Positions 8,795-17,615 of a stretch of 64,000 nt of DNA are shown here, in pieces. The DNA is taken from positions 1,358,501 to 1,422,500 of the forward strand of contig NZ_CP084606.1 in the NCBI RefSeq assembly GCF_022376835.1, read 5' to 3'. The number at the start of each line of letters is the position of its first letter. Positions within the stretch are counted from its first letter, which is position 1. This stretch comes from Brucepastera parasyntrophica (GTDB lineage: Bacteria; Spirochaetota; Spirochaetia; Treponematales; Treponemataceae). The position numbers and the translations under genes are program-made. Below the pieces are notes generated by a model that saw only the letters and a list, made by a program, of their open reading frames with translations, had not been told where the DNA came from and did not search any database.

Positions 8795-10268
8795 CAATAA
8801 ATTCCTTTTTTGTAAGCGTGAATTTCTTTTTCTGCAATTCGGGGCAAATGTTCCGGATTGCTGTTTTTGTTTCAAAAAAACTTTCTTCCATACCCTCTAT
8901 TGATAACCATAAAGAATCCATATCCTCTTCCGTATTCCTGGAAGAAAAACCCAGCGTTTCCAGCGCGGAAACAGCATGGGACAGAATCTGCCCCAGGATT
9001 ATTGCTCCCTGATCCGGTATCTGGCCCGGAAGAATATCATTTTCCGCAAGCTCCAGGATAAAACCTGTCAGAGCCGAGTGCAGGGTAATAAACCTGTTGC
9101 GCAGCGCACCAGTCTCCCTGTCCGCGAACCAGTTATATCCGGCTTCGAGTTTTTTGAAACGGTGCGTAATGGTCCGTTCAATATAAGAGACATGGAGTAT
9201 ACTGACATGATTTTGAACGGGAATCAATCTGTTCATGAGCTGTTCCGTGTCATCTTCTTTTAAGAAAAGCGCATCATAAATATAAATATCTGCCAGGATT
9301 TCAGAGAGGGGCAGTCCGAGCTGCGCAAAAACATTATCCAGCAGGGTCGGCCGGGAAGAAACAATGGCCATATTCCAGCTTTTCTGCGAAGGGATTTCCG
9401 TATCCGCAAACCAGAGCCGCGTTTCGACGCCAAAGGGGGCTAATGCGGCCTTTTCTGTTTTTTGCAGAAATTCCTGCACGGGAAGCGCATTTTCAGTGAA
9501 TAAAGTATCCTGCCCGAGAAAATAGGCAAAAGCAAGCTGTTCATCAATAGTTCCGGACGGACCCGCCAGCGTAAAGGCATCCAGCAAACTGTTTTCAAAA
9601 TCGTACTGCCATTTTTTTCGGGCTGTTTCTCTCGAAGGATTATCCGGCAGAACGGAAAGTGAAAAGAGGCAGTTCCGCCAGTCAAGGACCTTTGCCTGAA
9701 TACTGTCGCCCGGTTTAAATCCCGAACGCCAGTATATTTTTTTCATATCAATGGCATTTATCTGAAAAGACGGAGGCGCATCATAATCAAATTCGGAAAA
9801 GATATGCATATTTTCTTCATTATCAAGGGCAAGATACTGTGAAGTATATTCTTCACCGAATAACTGATAGAGGGGATAAACTTCCGGTGCGGTGGCGCCG
9901 GTCAGAATGAAAGAAAGCCTTTTCCCTTCGAATTCAAACAGATATTCCTGGGGAAGCTTTCCGGGATTGGAAAATGGGACAAAACGTGATCCCGGAATCA
10001 GGATTCCTGCGGCAATCTCGGACCGTGAAGGTGTTATTATAAGCGTTTTCCCCGTGAATAACCCCGCCCGCGTGATCCACAGGGCATCTTTTTCCTCACA
10101 ATCGGGCCTTATATAGGCCAGCTGGTTATACAGCAGGAATTCCGATAACTCTTCATGCATGAGATCCGTCTGGGATAAATGAAGAAAGGAAGACAGATCC
10201 CTGAGCGTAAACGGCGTTAACCGGGTTTCGAGAAAATACATGAGTTTTTTTTCGGAAAAATCTTTCAT
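8787..10268 (-). CDS. Hypothetical protein, coupled to the EIIA-like gene
   Basis: 493 residues, soluble, no signal peptide. The first 60 residues (TPFTLRDLSSFLHLSQTD) look like a winged-helix fold; the rest is a mix of strand and helix that I cannot assign. It overlaps the EIIA-like gene start, so the two products are probably made together and may act together, for example as a regulator whose activity depends on EIIA phosphorylation. That functional link is inference. TATAGT (10277-10282, minus) is only 8 bases before the ATG and no Shine-Dalgarno is present, so the mRNA may be leaderless. Confidence 0.7.
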   Translation of the reverse strand: MKDFSEKKLMYFLETRLTPFTLRDLSSFLHLSQTDLMHEELSEFLLYNQLAYIRPDCEEKDALWITRAGLFTGKTLIITPSRSEIAAGILIPGSRFVPFSNPGKLPQEYLFEFEGKRLSFILTGATAPEVYPLYQLFGEEYTSQYLALDNEENMHIFSEFDYDAPPSFQINAIDMKKIYWRSGFKPGDSIQAKVLDWRNCLFSLSVLPDNPSRETARKKWQYDFENSLLDAFTLAGPSGTIDEQLAFAYFLGQDTLFTENALPVQEFLQKTEKAALAPFGVETRLWFADTEIPSQKSWNMAIVSSRPTLLDNVFAQLGLPLSEILADIYIYDALFLKEDDTEQLMNRLIPVQNHVSILHVSYIERTITHRFKKLEAGYNWFADRETGALRNRFITLHSALTGFILELAENDILPGQIPDQGAIILGQILSHAVSALETLGFSSRNTEEDMDSLWLSIEGMEESFFETKTAIRNICPELQKKKFTLTKKEFIDE

Positions 10269-10354
10269 GTATCATAACTATATCACCTTTTTTAAAAGGA
10301 ATCAGCAGTTATATACAGGATACAGCGCATAATACAGTGCATTGGTTCTTACAT

Positions 10355-10396
10355 TTGTATCAAAATGACACAACAAACAAGGCTATTTTGATACAA
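10355..10396 (+). promoter_or_regulatory. Inverted repeat upstream of hsp20, candidate enhancer-binding-protein site
   Basis: TTGTATCAAAAT (10355-10366) and ATTTTGATACAA (10385-10396) are perfect inverted arms with an 18-base spacer. A third half-site, ATTTTGGAACAA, follows at about 10404-10415. They lie 120-165 bases upstream of the sigma-54 promoter, the usual place for activator binding. Together with that promoter, this explains most of the 472-base gap 10269-10741. Confidence 0.55.
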
Positions 10397-10518
10397 GCAG
10401 CCATTTTGGAACAAAAAAGAAATCTTCAAATATTCTTTTTTCAAAATATCCTGTACGCCATATTATTTAAATCATTGCAATATAATGATTTAGAAAACAC
10501 CTCAAAGCGTTGTAAAAG

Positions 10519-10535
10519 TTGGCACAAATTTTGCT
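10519..10535 (+). promoter_or_regulatory. Sigma-54 promoter upstream of hsp20
   Basis: TTGGCACAAATTTTGCT has the invariant GG and GC separated by 10 bases and close agreement with the -24/-12 consensus. Predicted transcription start is near 10546. Repeat A copy 3 then lies in the untranslated leader before the hsp20 ATG. Confidence 0.75.
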
Positions 10536-10590
10536 CTATAATAAATAAGACTGAATCTGATTCACATGAATCAGAAAAATGTCAAATAGA

Positions 10591-10720
10591 TATAAAATAT
10601 TCCTCCGCGAAGCGGCGGAATATTTTTCTCTCCCGTGGAATTGGACTCGGGTTTAATACCATGGAACTTATAAAAAACGCAGCAGCGCAGCGGGGGATTA
10701 AACCCTCGCCTCGAATAAAA
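10591..10720 (+). repeat. Repeat family A, copy 3 (module L only)
   Basis: Begins TATAAAATATTCCTCCGCG and ends ATTAAACCCTCGCCTCGAAT. It has module L (GTTTAATACCATGGAACTTA) without module M. Unlike most copies it does not follow a recognised stop codon; it lies inside the predicted hsp20 leader, in the same orientation as that gene. Confidence 0.85.
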
Positions 10721-10741
10721 CAAAAATTGTGGAGGGAACTT

Positions 10742-11185
10742 ATGAACAACACACTGAGTCTTTTTAATCCGGTATTTTCGTCGGATGTCTTCGATGCACT
10801 CGACAAGGGAATGAGCTTATTTGCTCCTGTTTCTCCTAATACATTTACAGTCCCGCGTGTCGATGTGCGTGAAACGGAAAACGCATATATACTGGATATG
10901 GATCTTCCCGGATTTGCCGAGAAAGATATTGAAGTTCACCTGAAGGACAGAATTCTGACAATTCAGTCATCAAAGAATGAATCAGGGGAAGATAAGAAAA
11001 AAGAAGATGGCGTTGAATACCTGGTCAGGGAACGCCATACCGCAAGTTTTGCCCGCAGATTTACGTTACCGGCAGATATTGACGCTGAATCTGTTGAGGC
11101 AAAATTCAAAAACGGAGTGCTCACTGTGAACATTCCGCGCAAACCGGAAACAAGGCCCCGGGCAATTGAGGTTAAGGCAACATAG
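10742..11185 (+). CDS. Small heat shock protein, Hsp20 family
   Basis: ATP-independent chaperone that holds unfolding proteins. The 147-residue protein has a short N-terminal arm, an alpha-crystallin domain (PRVDVRETENAYILDMDLPGF through FKNGVLTVNIPRKPE, the latter being the family's typical end of the domain) and a short tail. The ATG at 10742 follows GGAGGG. An open frame continues upstream to 10337 but crosses the promoter and repeat A, so it is not coding. The upstream sigma-54 promoter and inverted repeat suggest activator-dependent expression, unusual for this family. A terminator follows directly. Confidence 0.95.
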   Translation: MNNTLSLFNPVFSSDVFDALDKGMSLFAPVSPNTFTVPRVDVRETENAYILDMDLPGFAEKDIEVHLKDRILTIQSSKNESGEDKKKEDGVEYLVRERHTASFARRFTLPADIDAESVEAKFKNGVLTVNIPRKPETRPRAIEVKAT

Positions 11186-11204
11186 TTTTCTTTTCCGGGG
11201 CAAA

Positions 11205-11235
11205 GGGCGGCAGATTTTTCTGCCGCCCTTTTTTT
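11205..11235 (+). terminator. Rho-independent terminator of hsp20
   Basis: GGGCGGCAGA (11205-11214) pairs with TCTGCCGCCC (11219-11228), followed by a run of T. Confidence 0.85.
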
Positions 11236-11293
11236 ACCATGAAAGGCGGTATAACTTGCAGGGAAGGGCATAAAATAGTACACTCCTTATACT

Positions 11294-11998
11294 ATGGATT
11301 CATCCGAAGTTAAACAGAACACTGTACAGGCCCCGGAACAGAGCGGAACCCGTTTTCTTCCCGTTATTACAGGCATTTTTGTCGGGGTACTGATTCTTTC
11401 GAATATTCTTGCATCCAAAATGATACAGCTGGGACCCTTTGTTTTTGACGGAGGAACGCTTATTTTTCCGCTTTCCTATATCTTTGGAGATGTCCTCACG
11501 GAAGTATACGGATACAGGGCCTCCCGGAAGGTTATATGGACCGGTTTTTTTATGCTCATTCTGATGGCATTCAATATCTGGCTGATCGGTTTGCTTCCCG
11601 CAGAACCCGGCTGGACGCTGCAAAATGATTACCGGAATATTTTAATGCAAATGCCCCGCATTGTTCTGGCGAGTATTACGGGATATTTTGTCGGGGAGTT
11701 TTCCAATTCGGTTGTTTTATCAAAGATGAAAGTTATGCTCGGCGGCAAACACTTGTGGATGAGGACTATAGGATCAACACTTGTCGGGGAATTTCTTGAC
11801 AGCTTTCTGTTTGTGGCCATTGCATTTCTGGGGATGTATCCTGTAAAAATCCTTGCTGTTATGGCTTTTTCAAATTATATATTCAAGACAGCAATTGAGG
11901 TTCTTTTTACGCCGTTTACATATTTGATAGTAGGCTTTGTAAAACGGAAAGAAAAAACAGATGTGTATGATTATAATGTAAAATACACGCCGATTTAG
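11294..11998 (+). CDS. Queuosine-precursor transporter, YhhQ/VUT family
   Basis: 234 residues with about six membrane segments and the family pattern SNILASKMIQLGPFVFDGGT, PLSYIFGDVLTEVYGY and VGEFLDSFLF. YhhQ proteins import preQ0/preQ1 for queuosine in tRNA, so this organism probably salvages the precursor; the substrate is inferred from the family. The ATG at 11294 lacks a clear Shine-Dalgarno. No preQ1 riboswitch could be seen in the short upstream gap, and no other queuosine gene is in the window. Confidence 0.88.
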   Translation: MDSSEVKQNTVQAPEQSGTRFLPVITGIFVGVLILSNILASKMIQLGPFVFDGGTLIFPLSYIFGDVLTEVYGYRASRKVIWTGFFMLILMAFNIWLIGLLPAEPGWTLQNDYRNILMQMPRIVLASITGYFVGEFSNSVVLSKMKVMLGGKHLWMRTIGSTLVGEFLDSFLFVAIAFLGMYPVKILAVMAFSNYIFKTAIEVLFTPFTYLIVGFVKRKEKTDVYDYNVKYTPI

Positions 11999-12194
11999 TT
12001 CCACGCAAAAAATACCGATATGTATTAGGGATATGCTTTGTTATTACTATATTAATGGAGTGAAAAATAAATTACCGGAAACACGGGAAAAGCCGTATTT
12101 TTATGGTGAAATACAGTATCGGGATTTTCCGTAATAGAATCATTTAAGGAAATGTCTTTTCTAAAACTTGATAAGTAGGTATAATTAATAATAT

Positions 12195-12950
12195 ATGGGG
12201 AAAGTATTCGTTTTTGTAAACCAAAAAGGCGGCGTAGGCAAAACAACTTCCGCAATAAATATTGGGGCTTATATAGCTCTCAGCGGGAAAAAAACCCTTT
12301 TGGTTGATTTTGACTCTCAGGCAAATATGACTTCGGGAATCGGTCTCGCCCGGCAAAAACCCACTGTCTATGATCTGATCGCCGGCAAGGCTTCTCTGGA
12401 TCAGGTCATACAAAAGTCCATTATTCCCGGACTTGACGTTATCCCTGCTTCAATTGATTTATCAGGGGCTGCTATAGAACTGGTTGATCAGAAAAACCGT
12501 GAATTTTTCCTGAAAAATGCACTCGCTCCAAAAAGAGATTTTTATGACTATATTCTGATTGATTGCCCGCCATCTCTCGGGATACTTACACTGAATGGTC
12601 TTGTTGCCGCGGACGAGGTTCTTATTCCCCTGCAGTGCGAATATTTTGCGCTTGAAGGACTTACACTGCTTTTGCAGACAGTAAAGCGGGTCCAGAAAAC
12701 GCTGAACCAGTCGCTTGATATAGGCGGAATATTTTTCACTATGTATGATTCCCGGACCCGCCTTGCCCAGGATGTGGTGCGGCAGGTAAAGGCTTATTTC
12801 AAGGACCGCGTTTTTAATACAATCATTCCCCGCAATGTCAGACTTTCTGAAGCGCCTTCTCATGGTTTGCCTATTTGCAAATATGATAATCTTTGCATAG
12901 GCGCCCGGAGTTATGAACAATTGTCAAAAGAGGTTATAGAACGTGGCTAA
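12195..12950 (+). CDS. parA: Chromosome partitioning ATPase ParA/Soj
   Basis: Deviant Walker A ATPase (QKGGVGKTTSAINI), Walker B (YDYILIDCPPSLG), and the later motifs NVRLSEAPSHG. At 251 residues, without a DNA-binding N-terminal extension, it is of the chromosomal Soj type. It acts with ParB, whose gene overlaps its end by 8 bases, to segregate or position the origin. TATAAT (12180-12185) lies 9 bases before the ATG and there is no Shine-Dalgarno, so the mRNA is probably leaderless. The upstream gap 11999-12194 holds no gene that I can see. Confidence 0.96.
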   Translation: MGKVFVFVNQKGGVGKTTSAINIGAYIALSGKKTLLVDFDSQANMTSGIGLARQKPTVYDLIAGKASLDQVIQKSIIPGLDVIPASIDLSGAAIELVDQKNREFFLKNALAPKRDFYDYILIDCPPSLGILTLNGLVAADEVLIPLQCEYFALEGLTLLLQTVKRVQKTLNQSLDIGGIFFTMYDSRTRLAQDVVRQVKAYFKDRVFNTIIPRNVRLSEAPSHGLPICKYDNLCIGARSYEQLSKEVIERG

Positions 12951-13857
12951 AAAAGGCGGTTTGGGACGAGGTGTCGAGGCCCTGCTTGGAAGTGATATTG
13001 AGCAGGATGAAGCGGTTACCGTAAATGTTAAAAAATCCGAATCATCAAACAAACAGACGTCCGAGTTTTTTGTTGAAGTATCGCAGCTGAAGCCGAACCC
13101 GCACCAGCCGCGAAGGGAATTTGATGAAGAGGCACTTTCCGAGCTTGCCGATTCCATTCGCGAACACGGCATTATCCAGCCTATTATTGTTGAAGAAACG
13201 GGCGACGGCGGATCATATTATATTATAGCTGGAGAGAGAAGGACGCGGGCAGCGCGTATAGCGGGGCTTACAAAGGTACCTGTTATCCGGCGCAGATTTT
13301 CAGAAGAACGAAAACTCGAAATTGCCCTTATTGAAAATATACAGCGTGAAGATTTAAACCCGATTGAAGAAGCCCAGGCGTACCGTGACTTGATGACTCT
13401 CGGGAACCTTAATCAGGAGGAAGTTGCTTCCCGCGTCGGGAAAAACCGCTCGACAGTCGCGAACGCACTCCGCCTGCTTAAACTTCCGGAAGATATGCTT
13501 TCCGCCCTTTCGTCAGGGGTTATCACTCCTGGACATGCCCGCGCGCTTCTTTCAGTTCTGAATCCTTCTGATCAGAGAGTTTTATTCGGACGTATTACCG
13601 ACAACGGGCTTTCAGTGCGTGATACAGAGCGGATGGCCGCAGAATTAAACAAGGGCGCGCGGTCAGGAAAAAAATCGGAATCTGCGTCCGCCAAACCGGG
13701 CAAAGCGCAGGAAATCAGGGATATTGAACAGAAATTCATAGACACCCTGGGAACAAAGGTTTCCGTTAAAGGGACTCTTGATCATGGCTTTGTCGAAATC
13801 GCATATTTCTCGAGAGATGACCTCGACAGAATTTACGAAATCATCGGAAAAAAATAA
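12943..13857 (+). CDS. parB: Chromosome partitioning protein ParB
   Basis: 304 residues starting at GTG, overlapping parA. The N-terminal CTP-binding domain is recognised by PNPHQPRREFDEEAL and GERRTRAA; the helix-turn-helix is at NQEEVASRVGKNRSTVANAL; the C-terminal dimerisation part ends the protein. A Ser/Lys/Ala-rich linker separates the last two. ParB binds parS and spreads; I could not find a convincing parS in this window. It converges on ppk. Confidence 0.96.
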   Translation: MAKKGGLGRGVEALLGSDIEQDEAVTVNVKKSESSNKQTSEFFVEVSQLKPNPHQPRREFDEEALSELADSIREHGIIQPIIVEETGDGGSYYIIAGERRTRAARIAGLTKVPVIRRRFSEERKLEIALIENIQREDLNPIEEAQAYRDLMTLGNLNQEEVASRVGKNRSTVANALRLLKLPEDMLSALSSGVITPGHARALLSVLNPSDQRVLFGRITDNGLSVRDTERMAAELNKGARSGKKSESASAKPGKAQEIRDIEQKFIDTLGTKVSVKGTLDHGFVEIAYFSRDDLDRIYEIIGKK

Positions 13858-13910
13858 TACTTCTGTCTGCAGGACGTCAGAACCTGATTCCTGTACCTAC
13901 TCAAAAAGCT

Positions 13911-16056
13911 TTACAGTCTGCGGATGATAAATTCACGTTCAGGATTTTTTTCATATAACTCTTTGCGTTTTTTTTCTTTATTATGCAAAACTTCCTGGCA
14001 GCGTATTTTCTTTTCATTTTTGGATGGTGTACGGCGCTTCCATATGCCATCCGGCATAAGATAATGGGCCTTGGTATTATCCTGAAAATAAAGACGGAGA
14101 ATTTCGCATATATTCTTTTTTATGTTCTCCTGCAAAATGGGGAACATGAGTTCGACCCGTCGATCGAGATTCCGGGGCATCCAGTCAGCGCTGGAAAGAT
14201 ATAACTCATCGGACCCGCCGTTTGAAAACCAGAAAATCCTGGTATGTTCCAGATAGCGGTCAATAATGCTGACTACGCTGATATATTCACTCATGCCGGG
14301 GACTCCGGGAACAAGCATACAGATACCGCGGACATTCAGCTGTATAATTACACCGGCCCGGCTGGCTTTGTACAAAGCTTCGATAATATCCGGATCAGCG
14401 AGAGAATTCATTTTTGCCATAATATGTCCGGGATTTTCCGAGGTTGTCCGTTCAATTTCCCGTTCAATAAGGGCCAGGAGCCGGGGTTTAAGATCAAGAG
14501 GGGCTACAGCCAGACGCCGGGTGTTCAGAATGGCGGAATAGCCGGATATCATATTGAAAAAAGCGTCGCATCATTTGTAATATCTTCATTTGTAGTAAAC
14601 AGGGACATATCAACATAAAGACGGGCTGTTTTGTCATTAAAATTTCCGGTCGATAAATATACATACCGGGAAATGCCTCCCGCCTTCCGGCGTACTACAA
14701 GCAGGAGTTTTGCATGGACTTTGATTTTGGCAATTCCGTATACAACTATAACGCCTGCCTTTTCAAGACGGTATGCCCAGGAAATATTCCGTTCCTCATC
14801 GAACCGCGCTTTCAGTTCCACAAAAACCGTAACATGCTTTCCGGAACGGGCCGCCCTTTCAAGGGTCCGGATTATCGGGGAATCCCCGCTTGTGCGGTAT
14901 AATGTTATTTTTATCGCCAATACAGAGGGATCATCAGCCGCATCATTTATAAAGCGGATAACCGGGTCATACTTCTGATACGGAACATGGAGCAGGAGAT
15001 CGGTACAGTCCAGTGTATCCCACAGAGGCGTGTCGGAAGGAAAATCAACGGGCCAATAATGCTCCCAGACCGGATACCGTAAACGGTCAAGGCCTTCACT
15101 GTTGACCAGTTCGTTCAGTGTAGAAAAATCTATGGGCGGGGGAACCTGATAGATTTCAGCTTCAGTCAGGTCCATTCCTGTTTTTAAATAAGACAGAATA
15201 GTGGGGCTGTTTCCGGTACATATCATCCGCACCGGAAAAGAAGAAAGCCTGGCAGACAGAATTTCCTGGATCGCTTCGATAAAATCATCGTCACGGTCTT
15301 CATCTACAGCGGAATCGGCGTCACGGGTCACTTTGAAGAGCAGGGTTTCCTCCACGCTGAAACCGGGAAAAAGGCACTGCCCGAAAGTTCGTACAACATC
15401 ATCGAGCAGGGTAAACAGCCTGCGCTCGCCATTATCGGGGAGCCATACTATACGTGAAATGCTGGCAGGGATCTGGACTATTGAAATCGTGGGCAGTTCT
15501 TTTGTTTCATCAGTAACAATACCCGATTTTTCCAGATATTCTGATGCGGCCTCAGCATCCTTTTTGAGCAGAAAGGCGGCATGCAGGCGGAGATTTCCAA
15601 TACTCGGAAAAACATCTTTTTCCCCGGTCCGGAGGGGCGTGAGGAGAGGCAGAACATTCGATATAAAAAACGCTTTCAGAAACTGGAGCTGCGCCGGCGT
15701 ATAATCAGACGGCTTAACATAGGAAACCCCTCCGCATCGAGGCCGGGAAGAATATCCCCAAGCAGATATTCATACTGTTTGTCGAGAATTTCATGGACCC
15801 GCCTGGCTATCTGTTCAAGCTGTTCTTTCAGGGTTATTCCGGTTATATCCCTTTTTTCAGGGGTTCTCACAAATTGGGCTTTTAAGCCCGCTACCCTGAC
15901 CATAAAAAATTCGTCAAAATTTGATGAAACAATAGAAAGGAATCTCAGGCGTTCGAGAAGCGGCACATCAGGCTGTCCGACTTCATCAAGAACACGGGCA
16001 TTGAATTCTACCCAGGATAATTCGCGGTTGATAAATCTGTTTTCAGTTTTTTTCAT
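13911..16056 (-). CDS. ppk: Polyphosphate kinase, two frame breaks
   Basis: Makes polyphosphate from ATP, reversibly. The N-terminal part has the family start FINRELSWVEFNARVLDE and SSNFDEFFMVRVAG. The middle has FKVTRDADSAVDED and LLHVPYQKYDPVIRFI, then IKITLYRTSGDSPI and NFNDKTARLYVD, with the autophosphorylated His in KIKVHAKLLLV. The C-terminal part has GICMLVPGVPGMSEYISV and FWFSNGGSDELYLSSADWM. Two frame breaks, near 15718 and at a run of six A on the plus strand (14557-14562), are each repaired by one added base, giving 715 residues, the normal length. It follows ppx by 10 bases. Confidence 0.93.
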
Positions 16057-16066
16057 TTCAAATCCT

Positions 16067-17611
16067 CTAGCTCAGTGACACATTATATCCGAAAACATTT
16101 TCAAATAAATCCCCCTTCTCTTCCAGAGAAAGTCTTTCAAGAGTCACATCATGCGTACCGGCGGCACGTAAAAAAACCGTATCGCCTGTCAGCTGTATAT
16201 CAAAATCCTTGATATGCTGGGAATGTCCGCAATCAAGCGCTTCGGCGATACGGAGCAGGGACGCAAGTTTCAGTACCATAGTACGTTCGTTTCTGGGAAG
16301 CGACATATAAGCGGCATGGTCAGGGCTGGGAATTTCGGAACGGTGATACCGCACAACATTTGAAATGATATTCATATCATCTTTATTTAATCCGAAAATA
16401 TCGGAATGGGAAACAATATACTGGCTGTGAATATGATGGTCACTCGCCCGTATAAAATTGCCCACGTCATGCAGAATAGAAGCTATTTCCAGCAAAAGCC
16501 GCGCATGCCGGTCAAGCCCGAGCTCGCTTTCAAGACTGTCAAACAGCTTCAGAGAAAGTTTTGTTACATACCGGGAATGGGCTTCATCAAAGAGAAACTT
16601 CCGGGCAAGATTGAGGGCCGAATCCACTATCAGCACATAAAATTCTTCCCTGACAGCGTCATCCGATCCTGACAGCTGTGAAATTATTACTCCTTCCCGG
16701 ATGGAGAAAAAGGGTACAACTACAATATCTGCGGAAGTCAGTTCCAGACAATACTGGTATGCAAGCAGGCCGGGGACCAGGCTTTCCGCGTCTGAATAGC
16801 TTATTTTAAACCGCTGCACCAGCTCTTCCACGGAAAACAAACTGAGCTGTTCTATAAAAGCGAAAAAATTCGTACGGGTTATTTCAGCATAGGGACCGTT
16901 CCCCTTCGTTCCCACGGTTTTCGCCGCGAGGCGGGCGTCGCCGCCGATCGCAATAAGCTGGTTCACCAGATCAAAGCGGAGTTCCTTGTTCAGGTTTTCG
17001 GCCGTAGTCCTGATATAATCGGACAGAAAACGCCTCATATCTTTTTCAGAACCCATCAGCGCCCGGGTTTGCTGTTCAATAATAACAGTCCCCATGCGGA
17101 AGCTGTGGGCCGCAACCATCTTGCCTTTTTTCAGCAGCATTATTTCAGTTGATCCGCCGCCGACATCCATAATAATAGAATTTGTTTTGGACAATTTCAT
17201 CGGAGCGTCGCTGAGGGCATAGTCAACAACCAGATACATAAGCCGGTTTTCTTCGATCCCGTCTATAACTTTTATACGGAAACCGGTTTTTACCGCGACG
17301 CGGTCAACAACGGAGTCACGGTTCCTGGCTTCCCGTATTGCGCTGGTTGCAACAACAGTAACCTGTTCACAGGACATGCCCCAGCCCGCCAGCATTTCCT
17401 TATAGCGGTTAAGGATCGCGATACACTGCATCAGCGATTCCCGGGAAATAATCCCGGTTGTAAAGACATCTCTGCCCAGGGGAAGTGCGCGTTCGGCGCG
17501 GTCAATTACCAGCCAGGTCGCATCTCCGGTTACCTCAACCACCAGGAGACGTATACCGGTTGCGCCAATTTCGATTACCGCTTCAAGTCTGCGATTGTTC
17601 TGATCACTCAT
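16067..17611 (-). CDS. ppx: Exopolyphosphatase / GppA-type phosphatase with HD-like C-terminus
   Basis: The N-terminal actin-like ATPase fold has EIGATGIRLLVVEV, ATSAIREARN and the phosphate-binding MDVGGGSTEI. The C-terminal third has an HD-like metal site (ASILHDVG, then HHIHSQYIV), typical of long Ppx/GppA enzymes. It hydrolyses polyphosphate ends or pppGpp; the sequence alone does not separate these. At 514 residues it has normal length. It stands directly upstream of ppk, so synthesis and breakdown of polyphosphate are co-transcribed. The ATG at 17611 lies 5 bases after the glycoside hydrolase stop, so all three may form one operon. Confidence 0.9.
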   Translation of the reverse strand: MSDQNNRRLEAVIEIGATGIRLLVVEVTGDATWLVIDRAERALPLGRDVFTTGIISRESLMQCIAILNRYKEMLAGWGMSCEQVTVVATSAIREARNRDSVVDRVAVKTGFRIKVIDGIEENRLMYLVVDYALSDAPMKLSKTNSIIMDVGGGSTEIMLLKKGKMVAAHSFRMGTVIIEQQTRALMGSEKDMRRFLSDYIRTTAENLNKELRFDLVNQLIAIGGDARLAAKTVGTKGNGPYAEITRTNFFAFIEQLSLFSVEELVQRFKISYSDAESLVPGLLAYQYCLELTSADIVVVPFFSIREGVIISQLSGSDDAVREEFYVLIVDSALNLARKFLFDEAHSRYVTKLSLKLFDSLESELGLDRHARLLLEIASILHDVGNFIRASDHHIHSQYIVSHSDIFGLNKDDMNIISNVVRYHRSEIPSPDHAAYMSLPRNERTMVLKLASLLRIAEALDCGHSQHIKDFDIQLTGDTVFLRAAGTHDVTLERLSLEEKGDLFENVFGYNVSLS

Positions 17612-17615
17612 ATCC

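Noticed and set aside
10337..10741. Long N-terminal extension of Hsp20
   Set aside because: The open frame crosses the activator site, sigma-54 promoter and repeat A; the alpha-crystallin protein starts normally at 10742.
11236..11293. preQ1 riboswitch before the YhhQ-type gene
   Set aside because: The gap after the hsp20 terminator is too short, and no stem with the A-rich tail typical of preQ1-I is visible.
11999..12194. parS site near parAB
   Set aside because: The 16-base consensus TGTTNCACGTGAAACA is not matched; the closest stretches share only half of it.
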